Shown: positions 42,591 to 52,060, numbered from the stretch's first letter. The stretch is DNA of 64,000 bases from Rhodococcus sp. OK302 (GCF_002245895.1 NZ_NPJZ01000001.1:3694501-3758500), one strand, 5' to 3'. Notes: generated by a model from the sequence alone, not told the origin. Numbers and translations are program-made.

Positions 42591-44297
42591 TCAGCTGTCG
42601 TCCGGAACGTCGTTGCGACCCTTGAAGGCGTTCACGGCAGCATCGACGGTGGGGAAGAAGTGCGTCGAATCGAACCGCTCGCCCACGCCGAATTTGATCA
42701 GCCTGTCCTTTATCGGACCCTTCAGTTCCGCGAAGGCCAGCCGGATTCCTCGGCCTTCGAGGAAGGTGTCCAGATCGACGAGTTCGTCGACGGCAGTGGT
42801 GTCGAGGCCGGTGATCGGCTCGGACGCGATGACGACCCATTCGACGGGGGCCGGAGCCTTGTCGACAACCGAGCGCACGTACTCGTCGAAGATTTCGCCG
42901 TTTGCAAAAAAGAGTGGAGCGTCGAAACGCACCAGCACCAAGCCGGGGATGCGACGCCCGTTCGGGTGCCTTTGAATGTCGTGGAATCCCAGCGGGTCAC
43001 CCGTTTCCACGAGTTCAGTTCGGTGCGGCTGCCACACCTGGGCGATCACCGCTGCCAACGAGAGCCCGATCGCGACCAGAATTCCCTGCAGAACTCCGAC
43101 GAGTGCAACTCCGAGAAACGCGGCGACAGCGAGTCCGAACTCGACGGTGCTCATGTGCCACATCCGGACCATGCCGCCGATGTCGATCAGCGCGCTTGCC
43201 GCGACGATGACGACGGCCGCGAGAGTTGCATCAGGCAGATACGCGGTGAGTCCGGGGGCAACGAGTATGAACACCAATACGGCCAGTGCGCCGACGACGC
43301 CCGCCAATTGTGTATGGGCACCGCTCTGTTCGGCTACCGGCGTTCGTGATCCGCTTGCCGAGATCGGGAATCCACCGAACAATCCGCCGGCCACATTGGC
43401 GACACCGATGGCCTTCATCTCGGTGCTGCCGTTGACGTCCTCGCCGTGTCGGGCTGCGAAGGTGCGCGAGAGTACGCCGGTGTCGGCAAACGCGATCAGA
43501 GCGATACCGGCTGCGGGACCGATCAGGTTTCCGACGTCCTGCCAGGTAACGCCGCCGACCGACGGCAGCGGTAGACCTTCGGGTAGCGCACCCACCATTC
43601 CGATCTGATCGGTGAGACCGGCCGCTGCAGACAGAATGATTGCCCCGACGACAGCCACCAGGACACCGGGAACGACGGGGACCCAGAGCCGGAACGCAAT
43701 GATGACGGCGAGCGAGCCGATTCCGACGGCAGCGGCGACGGGGTCGATGCCACCGTTCGCTACGGATTTTCCGATCTCGCCCAATTCGTCGAGTAGGCCG
43801 GACGCGTCGACCGAGAACCCCAGGAGTTTGGGGAGTTGGCCGACAACGACAACCAGAGCAATGGCATTGAGATACCCGAGTCGGATCGGCTTGGAGAGCA
43901 GTTCGGTCACGAAACCGAGATGCAGGAACCCGCCGATCAGGAGGATGAGGCCGACGAGGATGGCCAGGACGCCGGCGAGTGCAAGTGCGTTTTCGGAATC
44001 ACCGACTATGGCCAGCGGCAGAACCGCGGCGGCGATGAGTGGTGCCAACGATGAATCCGGACCCAACACAAGGATTTTCGACGGTCCCACCACCGCATAG
44101 GCCAGGAGTGGCACGATGGTTGCGTAGAGTCCGGCGTACGCGGGAAGCCCGGCAGCTTCGGCGTAGCCCATGCCCGCTGGGATCAGTAGGGCCGTGAGGA
44201 CGAAGCCGGCAGTGATGTCTGTCCGGAGCCATTCACGACGGTACCCGCGGGCAGTTGCGATCCCGGGTAGTCGGCCGAGACTCTCAGTCCAGGACAT
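42591..44297 (-). CDS. SulP-family anion permease with STAS domain
   Basis: A 568-residue inner-membrane transporter. The N-terminal LIPAGMGYAEAAGLPAYAGLYATIVP is the SulP signature (given in fragments: IPAGMGYAEAAGLP). About 12-14 hydrophobic spans follow to residue 430, and a C-terminal STAS domain (about 450-560) contains the TTAVDELVDL phospho-site region. Substrates in the family include sulfate, bicarbonate and dicarboxylates; nothing here selects one. No carbonic anhydrase gene is adjacent. It follows the P-type ATPase by 49 bases in the same direction. Confidence 0.9.
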   Translation of the reverse strand: MSWTESLGRLPGIATARGYRREWLRTDITAGFVLTALLIPAGMGYAEAAGLPAYAGLYATIVPLLAYAVVGPSKILVLGPDSSLAPLIAAAVLPLAIVGDSENALALAGVLAILVGLILLIGGFLHLGFVTELLSKPIRLGYLNAIALVVVVGQLPKLLGFSVDASGLLDELGEIGKSVANGGIDPVAAAVGIGSLAVIIAFRLWVPVVPGVLVAVVGAIILSAAAGLTDQIGMVGALPEGLPLPSVGGVTWQDVGNLIGPAAGIALIAFADTGVLSRTFAARHGEDVNGSTEMKAIGVANVAGGLFGGFPISASGSRTPVAEQSGAHTQLAGVVGALAVLVFILVAPGLTAYLPDATLAAVVIVAASALIDIGGMVRMWHMSTVEFGLAVAAFLGVALVGVLQGILVAIGLSLAAVIAQVWQPHRTELVETGDPLGFHDIQRHPNGRRIPGLVLVRFDAPLFFANGEIFDEYVRSVVDKAPAPVEWVVIASEPITGLDTTAVDELVDLDTFLEGRGIRLAFAELKGPIKDRLIKFGVGERFDSTHFFPTVDAAVNAFKGRNDVPDDS

Positions 44298-44346
44298 TTC
44301 TTGAGTATCCTCCCTCTCGCGGTAGCAAAGCTCGAAAGTACGTCGA

Positions 44347-47127
44347 TCAGCGTGCGCGTTGGGGGTCGACCGCAGTGGTGGCGGGGATCGGCGTCGGAGG
44401 CTGTGTGAGGCGACGGCGTCGTAGCGCTTTGTCTGCTTCGACGACGATCGGGACGATCAGCGACCACCCGAGACAGGTTAGCCACTGGCCGCCCGTCAAC
44501 GAGGTCGTCATGAGGAGATCTTGGAAGAAGCCCGCTTCGACTGCGAAAACCGTGACGACGGTCGGGATCGTCAGGATTTTGAGGGCGCCGAGCACTGGTG
44601 GGATCAGACCGGATTCCGGATCGCGGCGCATGGCGAGTCCGCCGAGGATGGACCCGAAGGACAGGACGACAAATGCTGTGGTCATGGGGACGTTCCCCTC
44701 GGTGGTACTCATGGCGCCAGGGGCGAGAAGCATCGCGGCAAGCGTGACGGCGAACTGGAGGACGCCGTACGCCAGCCACTGGACGAGCGCGCCGCGGTTG
44801 GCGATCGGCATTTTCGGGTCGCGGGGAGGCTTGTTCATCAGATCCGGCGCGGGTGGGTCGAGCATGATCACGGCGACGGGGAACAGGGTGATGAAAAAAT
44901 GCTGGAAGAGCACCATCAGTGGGGTGAGCGCCACCCCTTCGTTGATGTTGAAGATGCTTGCGGCGAGGAACAGGAAAACCAGTGAGAACAGTTTCGACAT
45001 CTGATAGCGGATGTAGGAAACGATCTTGCCGTAGATGTTGCGGCCCAAGCTGATTGCGGTGATCAGAGTTCCGAAGTTGTCGTCGGTGAGTACCATCTTG
45101 CCCGCTTGTTTGGTGACCTCGCTGCCCGAACCCATGGCGACGCCGATGTCGGCTTTCTTCAACGCTGCGGCGTCGTTGACGGCATCGCCGGTCATCGCGA
45201 CCACCGCGCCACTCTTCTGCATGACGCCGACCAATCGCAGTTTGTCCTGCGGTGTGACTCGGCCGAAGACGTGCAGATTCGGGAGCGCAGCTTCCAGGTC
45301 TTCGTCGGTCAGGTCCTGGAGTTCGGCGCCTCCGATCGCACCCGGGCCCAGTCCGAGCTCGGCGCCGATCGCGGAAGCCGTGATTGCATGGTCGCCGGTG
45401 ATCATGCGGACGTGAATGCCGGCGGTGTGGGCGGTGCGCACCGATTCGACGGCCTCCGGACGAAGGGGATCGATGATGCCGGCCATACCGACGAACGTGA
45501 GGTCGTCGACAAAGGAAATGGGGTCGGCCTTCACGGCATCTTCCTGCCCGTCGAGTCGTTTGACGGCGAAAGCCAGGACCCGAAGCCCTTTCTCGGACAT
45601 GGCCAGGTTGGCTGCTGTCAGTTCCTCGCGGACTTCGTCGATCGGCACGGGTCGACGGCCGGGCAAGAACGCACTCCCGCACCGGGCCAGAAGCACGTCG
45701 GGGCCACCCTTGACCAGTTCCACGAATTGCGTGCCGCCGTCGACCTGGAGGTGATGAAACGTCGCCATGAACTTGTACGCGGAGTCGAACGGCACCGTCG
45801 CAACGCGCGGGTACGTGCGCCTCGTGAGTGGGGCGTCGACGCCGATCTTGGCCGCGAGCACAACGAGCGCAGCCTCGGTCGGATCACCGACTACATCTCC
45901 GGCGTCGGAGACCGTGGCATCGCTGTCGAGGCACAATCCGTAGGCGAGCAGCGTGAAGTCCGGCGGTGCCTCGCCGGCAACCTGGGTGATTCTCCCGGTC
46001 TTGGCGTAACCCTCGCCCTCGACCGTGTACCACCGGCCGTGGACGTACAGCGACCGAACCGTCATCTGATTCATCGTCAGTGTGCCGGTCTTATCGGAGT
46101 TGATCGCGCTCGTCGCACCTAGCGTCTCGACATCGGTCAGGTTCTTCACGACGGCTTTCGCGTCGGCCAACTGCCGTGCGCCGTAAGCCAGCATGGCTTG
46201 GACGAATGTCGGCAAGCCTGTCGGGATCGCAGAGACACCCATCGCAATTCCCAGTAGGAGAAGCGTCGTCAGGTCCTGCCCGCGAATCACTCCGATGATC
46301 ACGATGATGGTCACCGCCGTCCAGGCGATAATTCCGAGAATCTTTGTGAGCGTATCGAGTTCGCGCTGCAGCGGTGATTTTCCGGGTGCAACCGCTGACA
46401 GCATCGACGCGATCTGGCCGATCTGGGTCTGCATCCCCGTTTCCGTGACCACCATGGTGGCGGTACCGCGAGTGACCGAGGTGTTCTGGAAGACCATGTT
46501 GCTGCGGTCGCCCAAAGCAACGTCGGTGGTGGCGAGTGTCTCTGGGTCCTTCGGGACCGGTGCACTTTCGCCAGTCAGTGCGGCTTCTTGCGTCTCCAAG
46601 GTGGTTGAGGCAAGGAGCCTGCCGTCGGCGGCGACGATATCGCCGGCCTCGAGTTCGACGACGTCGCCGGGCACGAGTTCGGTGGCATCGAGCTGGGTCA
46701 GTATCCCGCCACGAATCACGCGTGCTTGTGGCGTCTGCATTTTCGCCAATGCGTCCACACTGGCGCGCGCCTTCACCTCTTGCCTCGTACCGAGCACCAC
46801 GTTGAGCACAACGAGGACCGCGACCACGATCGCCGTCGGGATCTCACCGATGGCGATGCTGACCACCGCCACCACAACCAGCATCAGGTTCATCGGATCC
46901 TTCAACTGCGCCAGCGCGATCGACCACATCGAAGGCGTAGGCGCCGAAGCGATTGTGTTGGACCCGTATCGACGGCGGCGTTCCTCCACTTCACCGGCGG
47001 TCAGACCGGCCGCCGGATCTGAGCCCAAGTCGGACAGCACGGACTCTGTGCTGCGGGCAAACCATTCCTTCGACTCAGAATGGGGGGTGGGCGCCCGGTC
47101 GCGCGGCGCGGGTTCCGTGTGGCTCAT
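44347..47127 (-). CDS. P2-like cation-transporting P-type ATPase
   Basis: A 926-residue pump of the Ca2+/Na+/H+-ATPase (P2/P3) type. The actuator has TGESAPVPK; the phosphorylation site is NSDKTGTLTMN; the nucleotide domain has KGGPDVLLARC; the hinge is TGDAVNDAAALKKADIG. There are ten membrane segments by pattern. Two positions are unusual: the membrane motif is IPTGLP where Ca2+ pumps have IPEGLP, and the hinge lacks the common GDGVNDAP Gly and Pro. Ion specificity is therefore unclear. It sits between ppk2 and SulP, all in one direction with short gaps, so it is probably one operon. Confidence 0.9.
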   Translation of the reverse strand: MSHTEPAPRDRAPTPHSESKEWFARSTESVLSDLGSDPAAGLTAGEVEERRRRYGSNTIASAPTPSMWSIALAQLKDPMNLMLVVVAVVSIAIGEIPTAIVVAVLVVLNVVLGTRQEVKARASVDALAKMQTPQARVIRGGILTQLDATELVPGDVVELEAGDIVAADGRLLASTTLETQEAALTGESAPVPKDPETLATTDVALGDRSNMVFQNTSVTRGTATMVVTETGMQTQIGQIASMLSAVAPGKSPLQRELDTLTKILGIIAWTAVTIIVIIGVIRGQDLTTLLLLGIAMGVSAIPTGLPTFVQAMLAYGARQLADAKAVVKNLTDVETLGATSAINSDKTGTLTMNQMTVRSLYVHGRWYTVEGEGYAKTGRITQVAGEAPPDFTLLAYGLCLDSDATVSDAGDVVGDPTEAALVVLAAKIGVDAPLTRRTYPRVATVPFDSAYKFMATFHHLQVDGGTQFVELVKGGPDVLLARCGSAFLPGRRPVPIDEVREELTAANLAMSEKGLRVLAFAVKRLDGQEDAVKADPISFVDDLTFVGMAGIIDPLRPEAVESVRTAHTAGIHVRMITGDHAITASAIGAELGLGPGAIGGAELQDLTDEDLEAALPNLHVFGRVTPQDKLRLVGVMQKSGAVVAMTGDAVNDAAALKKADIGVAMGSGSEVTKQAGKMVLTDDNFGTLITAISLGRNIYGKIVSYIRYQMSKLFSLVFLFLAASIFNINEGVALTPLMVLFQHFFITLFPVAVIMLDPPAPDLMNKPPRDPKMPIANRGALVQWLAYGVLQFAVTLAAMLLAPGAMSTTEGNVPMTTAFVVLSFGSILGGLAMRRDPESGLIPPVLGALKILTIPTVVTVFAVEAGFFQDLLMTTSLTGGQWLTCLGWSLIVPIVVEADKALRRRRLTQPPTPIPATTAVDPQRAR

Positions 47128-47157
47128 GACCGCACGACCTTTCCCGGTGTGGAACCG

Positions 47158-48009
47158 TCAGTAGGGTGTCGGAATCCAGTGCAGCGGTTGCGGCGGCGTC
47201 TCGTAGCCTTGGGGTTTCTGCCGCTTCGGCAGAGAGACATCGGGGCGTTCCAACGGTTCGTACGGGATCTGGCTCAATATGTGGCTGATGATGTTGAGCC
47301 GTCCGCGTTTCTTGTCGTCAGTCAACGCGACAAACCAGGGCGCCCAACCGGTATCGGTGAAGCGGAACATCTCGTCACGCGCCCGTGAATAGTCGTACCA
47401 ACGGCTGTACGACTTCAGATCGAGATCGGAGAGTTTCCAGATTTTCCGGGGGTCGTCGATCCGGCTTTGCAGACGCAGCATCTGCTGCTCCTCGCTCACT
47501 TCGAGCCAGTATTTCAGCAGGATGACGCCGGATTCCACGATCGCGCGTTCGACCGTCGGGATAAGTTGGAGGAACTGACGGGCTTGCTCGTCGGTGCAAA
47601 ATCCCATTACCCGTTCGACTCCGGCGCGGTTGTACCAACTGCGGTCGAAGATGACGATCTCCCCGCCTGCCGGTAGATGCGGAATGTACCGCTGCACGTA
47701 CATCTGCGTTCGCTCGCGCGGAGTCGGGGCGGGTAGCGCGACTACTCGGAATACCCGAGGGCTCACTCGTTCGGTGATCGCTTTGATCACTCCACCCTTG
47801 CCGGCCGTATCGCGGCCCTCGAACACGATGCAGACTTTCGCGCCAGATGCCTTGACCCATTCCTGCAGTGCGACGAGTTCGGCTTGGATCGGTTTGAGAT
47901 CGTGGCGATATTCCTTGTACTTCATGGGCTCGGAGGGCACGACAGGGTCAGGCCGGGACATCTCGAGTTCGGAATTCTCTCGTTCGCGGTGCTTCGAGTT
48001 CTTGCCCAC
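47158..48009 (-). CDS. ppk2: Polyphosphate kinase 2
   Basis: A 283-residue PPK2 enzyme that transfers phosphate between polyphosphate and nucleoside diphosphates. It has Walker A as EGRDTAGKGG (about residue 65), the FDRSWYNRAGVERVMGF block with Walker B Asp, and the lid region RIDDPRKIWKLSDLD. A single domain of this length is the class I type that mainly makes nucleotide triphosphates from polyphosphate. GTG start at 48009. It heads the ppk2-ATPase-SulP run, which may link polyphosphate energy to ion transport, though that is only positional evidence. Confidence 0.93.
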   Translation of the reverse strand: MGKNSKHRERENSELEMSRPDPVVPSEPMKYKEYRHDLKPIQAELVALQEWVKASGAKVCIVFEGRDTAGKGGVIKAITERVSPRVFRVVALPAPTPRERTQMYVQRYIPHLPAGGEIVIFDRSWYNRAGVERVMGFCTDEQARQFLQLIPTVERAIVESGVILLKYWLEVSEEQQMLRLQSRIDDPRKIWKLSDLDLKSYSRWYDYSRARDEMFRFTDTGWAPWFVALTDDKKRGRLNIISHILSQIPYEPLERPDVSLPKRQKPQGYETPPQPLHWIPTPY

Positions 48010-48177
48010 TGTCGCTCCTCGGCGTCCCGTGCCCGGATAGTTGTGCGTAGGTCTTCTCGTTGCAGCATGCCCAGTGGCCGGTCAACCTACTCCGCAGTTC
48101 GTCGCAACCTAATCGTGTTGTATTCGAATCTGTTTCGACTCTTGACCGTGACCGATGTTCAGGCAGACGATTAGTTG

Positions 48178-48390
48178 ATGACCGCCGACGACGAGTTACT
48201 CCAGGTCGAACGCATAATCTCGCGCCTGATCGCTCGATATCCGGCCGTCTCACCGACAGAAATCGAACAAGACGTGCGGATTGTTTACAGGCGCTTGGCC
48301 GGCGGGCGAATACGTGATTTTGTGCCACTCCTCGTAGAAAAGGCGGCCCGACGCGACATTGCTGACTGGATGTCGGAGAGTGCCTCGTGA
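48178..48390 (+). CDS. Small three-helix-bundle dimerisation-type protein
   Basis: A 70-residue protein (MTADDELLQVERIISRL ...) with the pattern of small actinobacterial three-helix dimerisation domains: AVSPTEIEQDVRIVYRRL, then GGRIRDFVPLLVEKAARRDI. The RIRDFVPLLVE stretch is the most conserved part of that group. No catalytic residues. It is divergent from ppk2, so the two may share a promoter region (48010-48177). The ATG at 48178 is preferred to an adjacent TTG. Confidence 0.75.
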   Translation: MTADDELLQVERIISRLIARYPAVSPTEIEQDVRIVYRRLAGGRIRDFVPLLVEKAARRDIADWMSESAS

Positions 48391-48514
48391 TGATCACGGC
48401 GATAACGCATCTCGGCCGTACCCGATCCTTTGCTGAGGCAGACCCCTAGCCGCGACCATTGTTGTCAGCGCATACTGAAAACGACCGTGATCAGCGAGTG
48501 TACGGAGCATTGAC

Positions 48515-48892
48515 ATGGAAGGTTTTTGGGAGTTTTTCTGGTTTATCTTCGTCTGTTTCGCCTTTGTCGCCTATTTGAGCGTGTTGTTCTCGATCATTAC
48601 CGACTTGTTCAGAGATCACGACACCTCCGGTTGGATCAAGGCAATGTGGATCGTTTTCCTCTTTGTCATTCCCTTCCTGTCGGCGATGATCTACGTCGTT
48701 GCCCGCGGCGACGGTATGGCTCGGCGGTCGATGGCCGTGGCCAAGCAACAGATGCACGCGCAGGAAGATTACGTTCGGAACGTCGCGGGAAAGTCTCCGG
48801 CCGACCATATTTCGGATGCCAAGGCACTGCTCGATTCCGGTGCGATCAACGAAGACGAGTTCAACGCGCTCAAGATGAAGACGTTGATGTAG
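48515..48892 (+). CDS. PLDc_N membrane protein with SHOCT domain
   Basis: A 125-residue protein with two membrane helices (about 5-30 and 44-68), the PLDc_N loop TDLFRDHDTSGWIKAMWI, and a C-terminal SHOCT domain (about 95-125: SDAKALLDSGAINEDEFNALKMKTL). SHOCT domains are small oligomerisation or membrane-tethering modules. It is paralogous to the 82-residue protein at 42315. ATG 48515, followed by a strong terminator. Confidence 0.87.
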   Translation: MEGFWEFFWFIFVCFAFVAYLSVLFSIITDLFRDHDTSGWIKAMWIVFLFVIPFLSAMIYVVARGDGMARRSMAVAKQQMHAQEDYVRNVAGKSPADHISDAKALLDSGAINEDEFNALKMKTLM

Positions 48893-48942
48893 AGCTCGGC
48901 GCGGGATGTGCTCGATCACTCGAACCGTGTTCTCGAAAACGA

Positions 48943-48979
48943 CGAAGCCGCTGGTACCCGAAGGTATCCAGCGGCTTCG
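48943..48979 (+). terminator. Strong hairpin terminator
   Basis: CGAAGCCGCTGG (48943-48954) pairs perfectly with CCAGCGGCTTCG (48968-48979); the loop allows further TAC/GTA pairing. It lies 50 bases past the SHOCT-protein stop and isolates it from the monooxygenase locus. The following 220 bases to 49201 hold the monooxygenase promoter but no gene. Confidence 0.8.
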
Positions 48980-49201
48980 CTGCGCGTCCTGATTCTCTCG
49001 GCACGTGCCCGATCAGCAACGGGGGTGCTTTGTCTCGTTGGGGCAGGTCAGTTCAGATCACGACACGTTCGTTGTGAGTGCGACCAGACACAGGGCGAAA
49101 TCTCTATGTCGCTACCCAAAGAGTCGCTGCCGCATCGGATCTAGATTTCTCTTCGAAAGCAAACGTCGCATTCGACAAAATTCGAAGGGAATCTGATCAA
49201 C

Positions 49202-50446
49202 ATGGTCAAAGTCATCCTCCAGCTCTACCCCCAGCTCCCCGCAACGCAAGAGGAACGAATCGCCAAGGCGCCGCTCGGCCGTGACTCCAGCCTTTACCAG
49301 CAGGCAGTTCGAGATATGACGGAAGTTGTCCTCGCTGCCGAGGAGCTCGGTTTGTGGGGCGTGTCCGGCATCGAGCACCACTTCCACTCCGAGGGCTACG
49401 AGGTTGGGCCGAACCCAGGTCTCCTCAATGCGTATTGGGCGAGCTTTACCAACAAGATTCGGGTCGGTCAGATCGGCTACACGATGACGACTCACAATCC
49501 GTTCCGGGTGGCCGAAGACATCGCCATCATCGACCATTTGACAGAGGGCCGGACATTCGCCGGATTCTCCCGTGGCTACCAGCAACGGTGGACGAACATC
49601 ATTGGTCAGCACTACGGAAGTAAGGCGACCAAATCGCCGACAGGCTTGACCGATGAGCAGCTCGCAGCGATGACCGACGAGGAGAAGAAGGCGCAATTCT
49701 CGGACGATTCGAGCAATCGACGACTGTTCGAAGGGAACGTTCAGCTCGTTATCGACTCGTGGACCCAGGACAGTGTGGAGCGCAAGGACGGCACGTGGCA
49801 GGTGCCGTTCCCGTATGCCGAAGGCATCGAATGGGGGATGTCGGCTACTCGAGAGCTCGGGGCTCCCGGCGAGCTGGATGATGACAACCGGATCCGGCGC
49901 GTCAGCGTAGTGCCGAGCCCGTACACAAAGCCGCATCCGCCGGTATTCGTGGCGAGCAATGCAAGCCTCGAGACCGTGACCTTCTGCGGACCAAGGGGTT
50001 TCATTCCGTCGTACTTCTCGAAGATCGACACGGCTGAGCGGTTCGGCCAAGCCTATGTCGATGCAGCTGCCGATGCCGGCCTGACCTATGCTCTCGGCCA
50101 GAATCAGGCATTGTGCCGCTGGTTGCAGGTTGCCGAAACGGAGGCTGAAGCCAGGGAAAACATCGTCAAGTACGACTTGGACATCTTCCGTGACCTCTAC
50201 ACCGGCACCACGCCGATGAAGATCGACGGTGACCCCGTCGACTCGGTGATGAATTGCGGAATGTGGGTCGCTGGTTCGATCGACCAGGTGCGAGATCAGT
50301 TCGTCGAGCAGTGGAAGCGGCTTCCCGCTGAGTACCTCGTGATTCCGTCGCACTTCGCGCAGCAGCCCAAGGAAGAGGTCATCAAGCAGCTGGAGATGTT
50401 CATGACCAAGATCAAGCCGGCGCTGGACGAGTTGACGGACTACTGA
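49202..50446 (+). CDS. LLM-class flavin-dependent monooxygenase
   Basis: A 414-residue bacterial-luciferase-like enzyme that would use reduced FMN and O2 to oxidise a small organic substrate. The TIM-barrel opening is VILQLYPQLPAT, followed by the IEHHFHSEG strand-2 motif, the TTHNPFRVAEDIAIIDHLTEGR block and GFSRGYQQRW. A flavin reductase three genes on makes it a two-component system. The sequence type (IEHHF...GPNPG) is unlike the NtaA/DszA branch. Members of related groups open heteroaromatic rings (for example pyridine) or degrade flavins, but the substrate cannot be assigned. It is first in a + strand run with spacing of 31-98 bases. Confidence 0.9.
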   Translation: MVKVILQLYPQLPATQEERIAKAPLGRDSSLYQQAVRDMTEVVLAAEELGLWGVSGIEHHFHSEGYEVGPNPGLLNAYWASFTNKIRVGQIGYTMTTHNPFRVAEDIAIIDHLTEGRTFAGFSRGYQQRWTNIIGQHYGSKATKSPTGLTDEQLAAMTDEEKKAQFSDDSSNRRLFEGNVQLVIDSWTQDSVERKDGTWQVPFPYAEGIEWGMSATRELGAPGELDDDNRIRRVSVVPSPYTKPHPPVFVASNASLETVTFCGPRGFIPSYFSKIDTAERFGQAYVDAAADAGLTYALGQNQALCRWLQVAETEAEARENIVKYDLDIFRDLYTGTTPMKIDGDPVDSVMNCGMWVAGSIDQVRDQFVEQWKRLPAEYLVIPSHFAQQPKEEVIKQLEMFMTKIKPALDELTDY

Positions 50447-50477
50447 GAGAAAGTCCAGGAAGGTTGGGGTTGCGACG

Positions 50478-51437
50478 ATGAAGTGGTGCACGTACAGATT
50501 GACCGGGCGCACCGGTTTACGCACGGGAGTGCTTGATGCGGGCGGCGATTGCATCTACGGACTCGAGGCAGGAGTCACTCTTCTCGGTCTTCTGGAACGT
50601 GACGCATTGTCGGAAGCGGGTAGGTCCGCGCTGCATAACCCTGCGGAGGTCGTGGGGATGAGGGATGTTGCATTGGCCCCGCCCATTCCCCGGCCTCCAA
50701 CCTTCCGGGACTTCATGTCCTTCGAAACGCACCTGCAGAATTCTGCGAAGGCGATGTCTCTCGACGTCCCGCAGGTTTGGTACCGAGAGCCGGCGTTCTA
50801 CTTTTCCAATCCGGCTGCCATGCTGGGTCCGAACGACCCAGTGAAGCGACCACCGGGCACCGTCGCTCTCGACTACGAGCTGGAAGTTGCTGCTGTCGTT
50901 AGTCGTTCAGGGTCGGATCTGACACCGGAGCAGGCAGAGGATCACATCGCCGGATACGTTGTGCTGTGCGATTGGAGTGCTCGAGATTTTCAACGCCAAG
51001 AGATCCCGTTGACGATGGGGCCATCCAAGAGTAAAGACTTCGCCACCAGCTTGAGTGGCTTCCTTGTCACACCGGATGAGCTCGCGGACTCGATGAGTGC
51101 GGGCCGGCACAACCTTCGAATGACGGCAGAAGTCAACGGAAGGCTCTGTAGCGAAGGGAATCTCAGCGATCTGCACTGGAGTTTCGCCGAGATGATTGCG
51201 ACTGCTTCTCGCAACACAACTGTCCTTCCCGGGGACATTATCGGTAGCGGCACGGTAGGGAGTGGCTGCCTTCTAGAACTCTCCGGATTGCATGGAACTG
51301 ACGCGTATCCATTCCTTGTACCGGGAGACCGGGTATGCCTCGATGTTGCCGGCATCGGGGTGATCAATGCGGAGATCTGCGACTCTGACGTCGCATTCCC
51401 GCTATGGAACACTGAGCCGTCGAGTGAGATTCTGTGA
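50478..51437 (+). CDS. Fumarylacetoacetate hydrolase-family protein
   Basis: A 319-residue FAH-fold enzyme. Metal-binding acidic residues appear in ALDYELEVAAVV, and the active-site segment is CDWSARDFQRQE followed by GPSKSKDFATSLSG, the family's NDxSARD..KxxD pattern. FAH proteins hydrolyse C-C bonds of acylpyruvates or hydrate and decarboxylate ring-cleavage products, so it fits a late step of a ring-opening pathway. The N-terminal part (1-60) is a short extra domain as in FAHD2-like members. Start ATG 50478, 31 bases after the monooxygenase gene. Confidence 0.88.
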   Translation: MKWCTYRLTGRTGLRTGVLDAGGDCIYGLEAGVTLLGLLERDALSEAGRSALHNPAEVVGMRDVALAPPIPRPPTFRDFMSFETHLQNSAKAMSLDVPQVWYREPAFYFSNPAAMLGPNDPVKRPPGTVALDYELEVAAVVSRSGSDLTPEQAEDHIAGYVVLCDWSARDFQRQEIPLTMGPSKSKDFATSLSGFLVTPDELADSMSAGRHNLRMTAEVNGRLCSEGNLSDLHWSFAEMIATASRNTTVLPGDIIGSGTVGSGCLLELSGLHGTDAYPFLVPGDRVCLDVAGIGVINAEICDSDVAFPLWNTEPSSEIL

Positions 51438-51505
51438 TCTTCGGCGTCAGACCCGATGAACTCCGAAACGAACTCGAATACACAAGCGAGAGATGAGGAA
51501 ACACA

Positions 51506-52060
51506 ATGAGCAACGCATCGGCAGCTTACGAGCCCAGCCGCTGGTCTTCGATCCGAACCGGTGATCAGCGCTACCGAATCGGTGTCATCGACGGGCCGAA
51601 CATGTCCAACATGCATAACCGCGACCGCAGCGTCTACGGCGGCGCATCGATCCAGGAACTGCAGGAGTTCGTCAGGTCGTTCGGCGAAAGTATCAATGTC
51701 GAGATCGTGCCCATCGTTTCGAACCATGAAGGCGATATCGTCGAGTGGATCCACGAGACAGCACCGACTGTGGATGGATTCCTGATCAACCCTGCCGGGT
51801 TGACCTTCACCGGCGAGCCGACGAAGTGGGCGTTGGCCGACAGCAACAAGCCCTACATCGAGGTTCACTTCCGTAACGTCGTCGCCGGCAAGGCAATGGC
51901 TCCACTCGGAGACGAGCGGCGATTCGTTTTCACTACGGCAGCACGCGGTGAGGTTATCGGGTTCCAACAGTACAGTTACACAACTGCGCTCCTGGGTCTC
52001 GTGTGGGTGCTCGACGATCCTGACATCGGCAATGAACTCTCCGTCGGCCAAATTTGCTGA
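51506..52060 (+). CDS. Divergent type II dehydroquinase-like protein
   Basis: A 184-residue protein of the AroQ fold, with an extra N-terminus of about 25 residues. Matches to type II 3-dehydroquinate dehydratase are IDGPNMSNM (GPNLNLL), the Arg and Tyr of NRDRSVYGG, SNHEGDIVEWIHE, INPAGLTF and the IEVH pair. The family's catalytic His (in INPGAYTHTS) is replaced: INPAGLTFTGE has Phe at that place, and the later HARE/FR arginine segment is also altered. The flavodoxin-like fold is retained but shikimate-pathway activity is unlikely; a role in processing the ring-cleavage product is inferred from the neighbours. Confidence 0.8.
   Translation: MSNASAAYEPSRWSSIRTGDQRYRIGVIDGPNMSNMHNRDRSVYGGASIQELQEFVRSFGESINVEIVPIVSNHEGDIVEWIHETAPTVDGFLINPAGLTFTGEPTKWALADSNKPYIEVHFRNVVAGKAMAPLGDERRFVFTTAARGEVIGFQQYSYTTALLGLVWVLDDPDIGNELSVGQIC

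Noticed and set aside
44183..45682. Long frame overlapping the P-type ATPase in another phase
   Set aside because: Arg/His/Pro-rich shadow of a high-GC gene; no start signal or family match.
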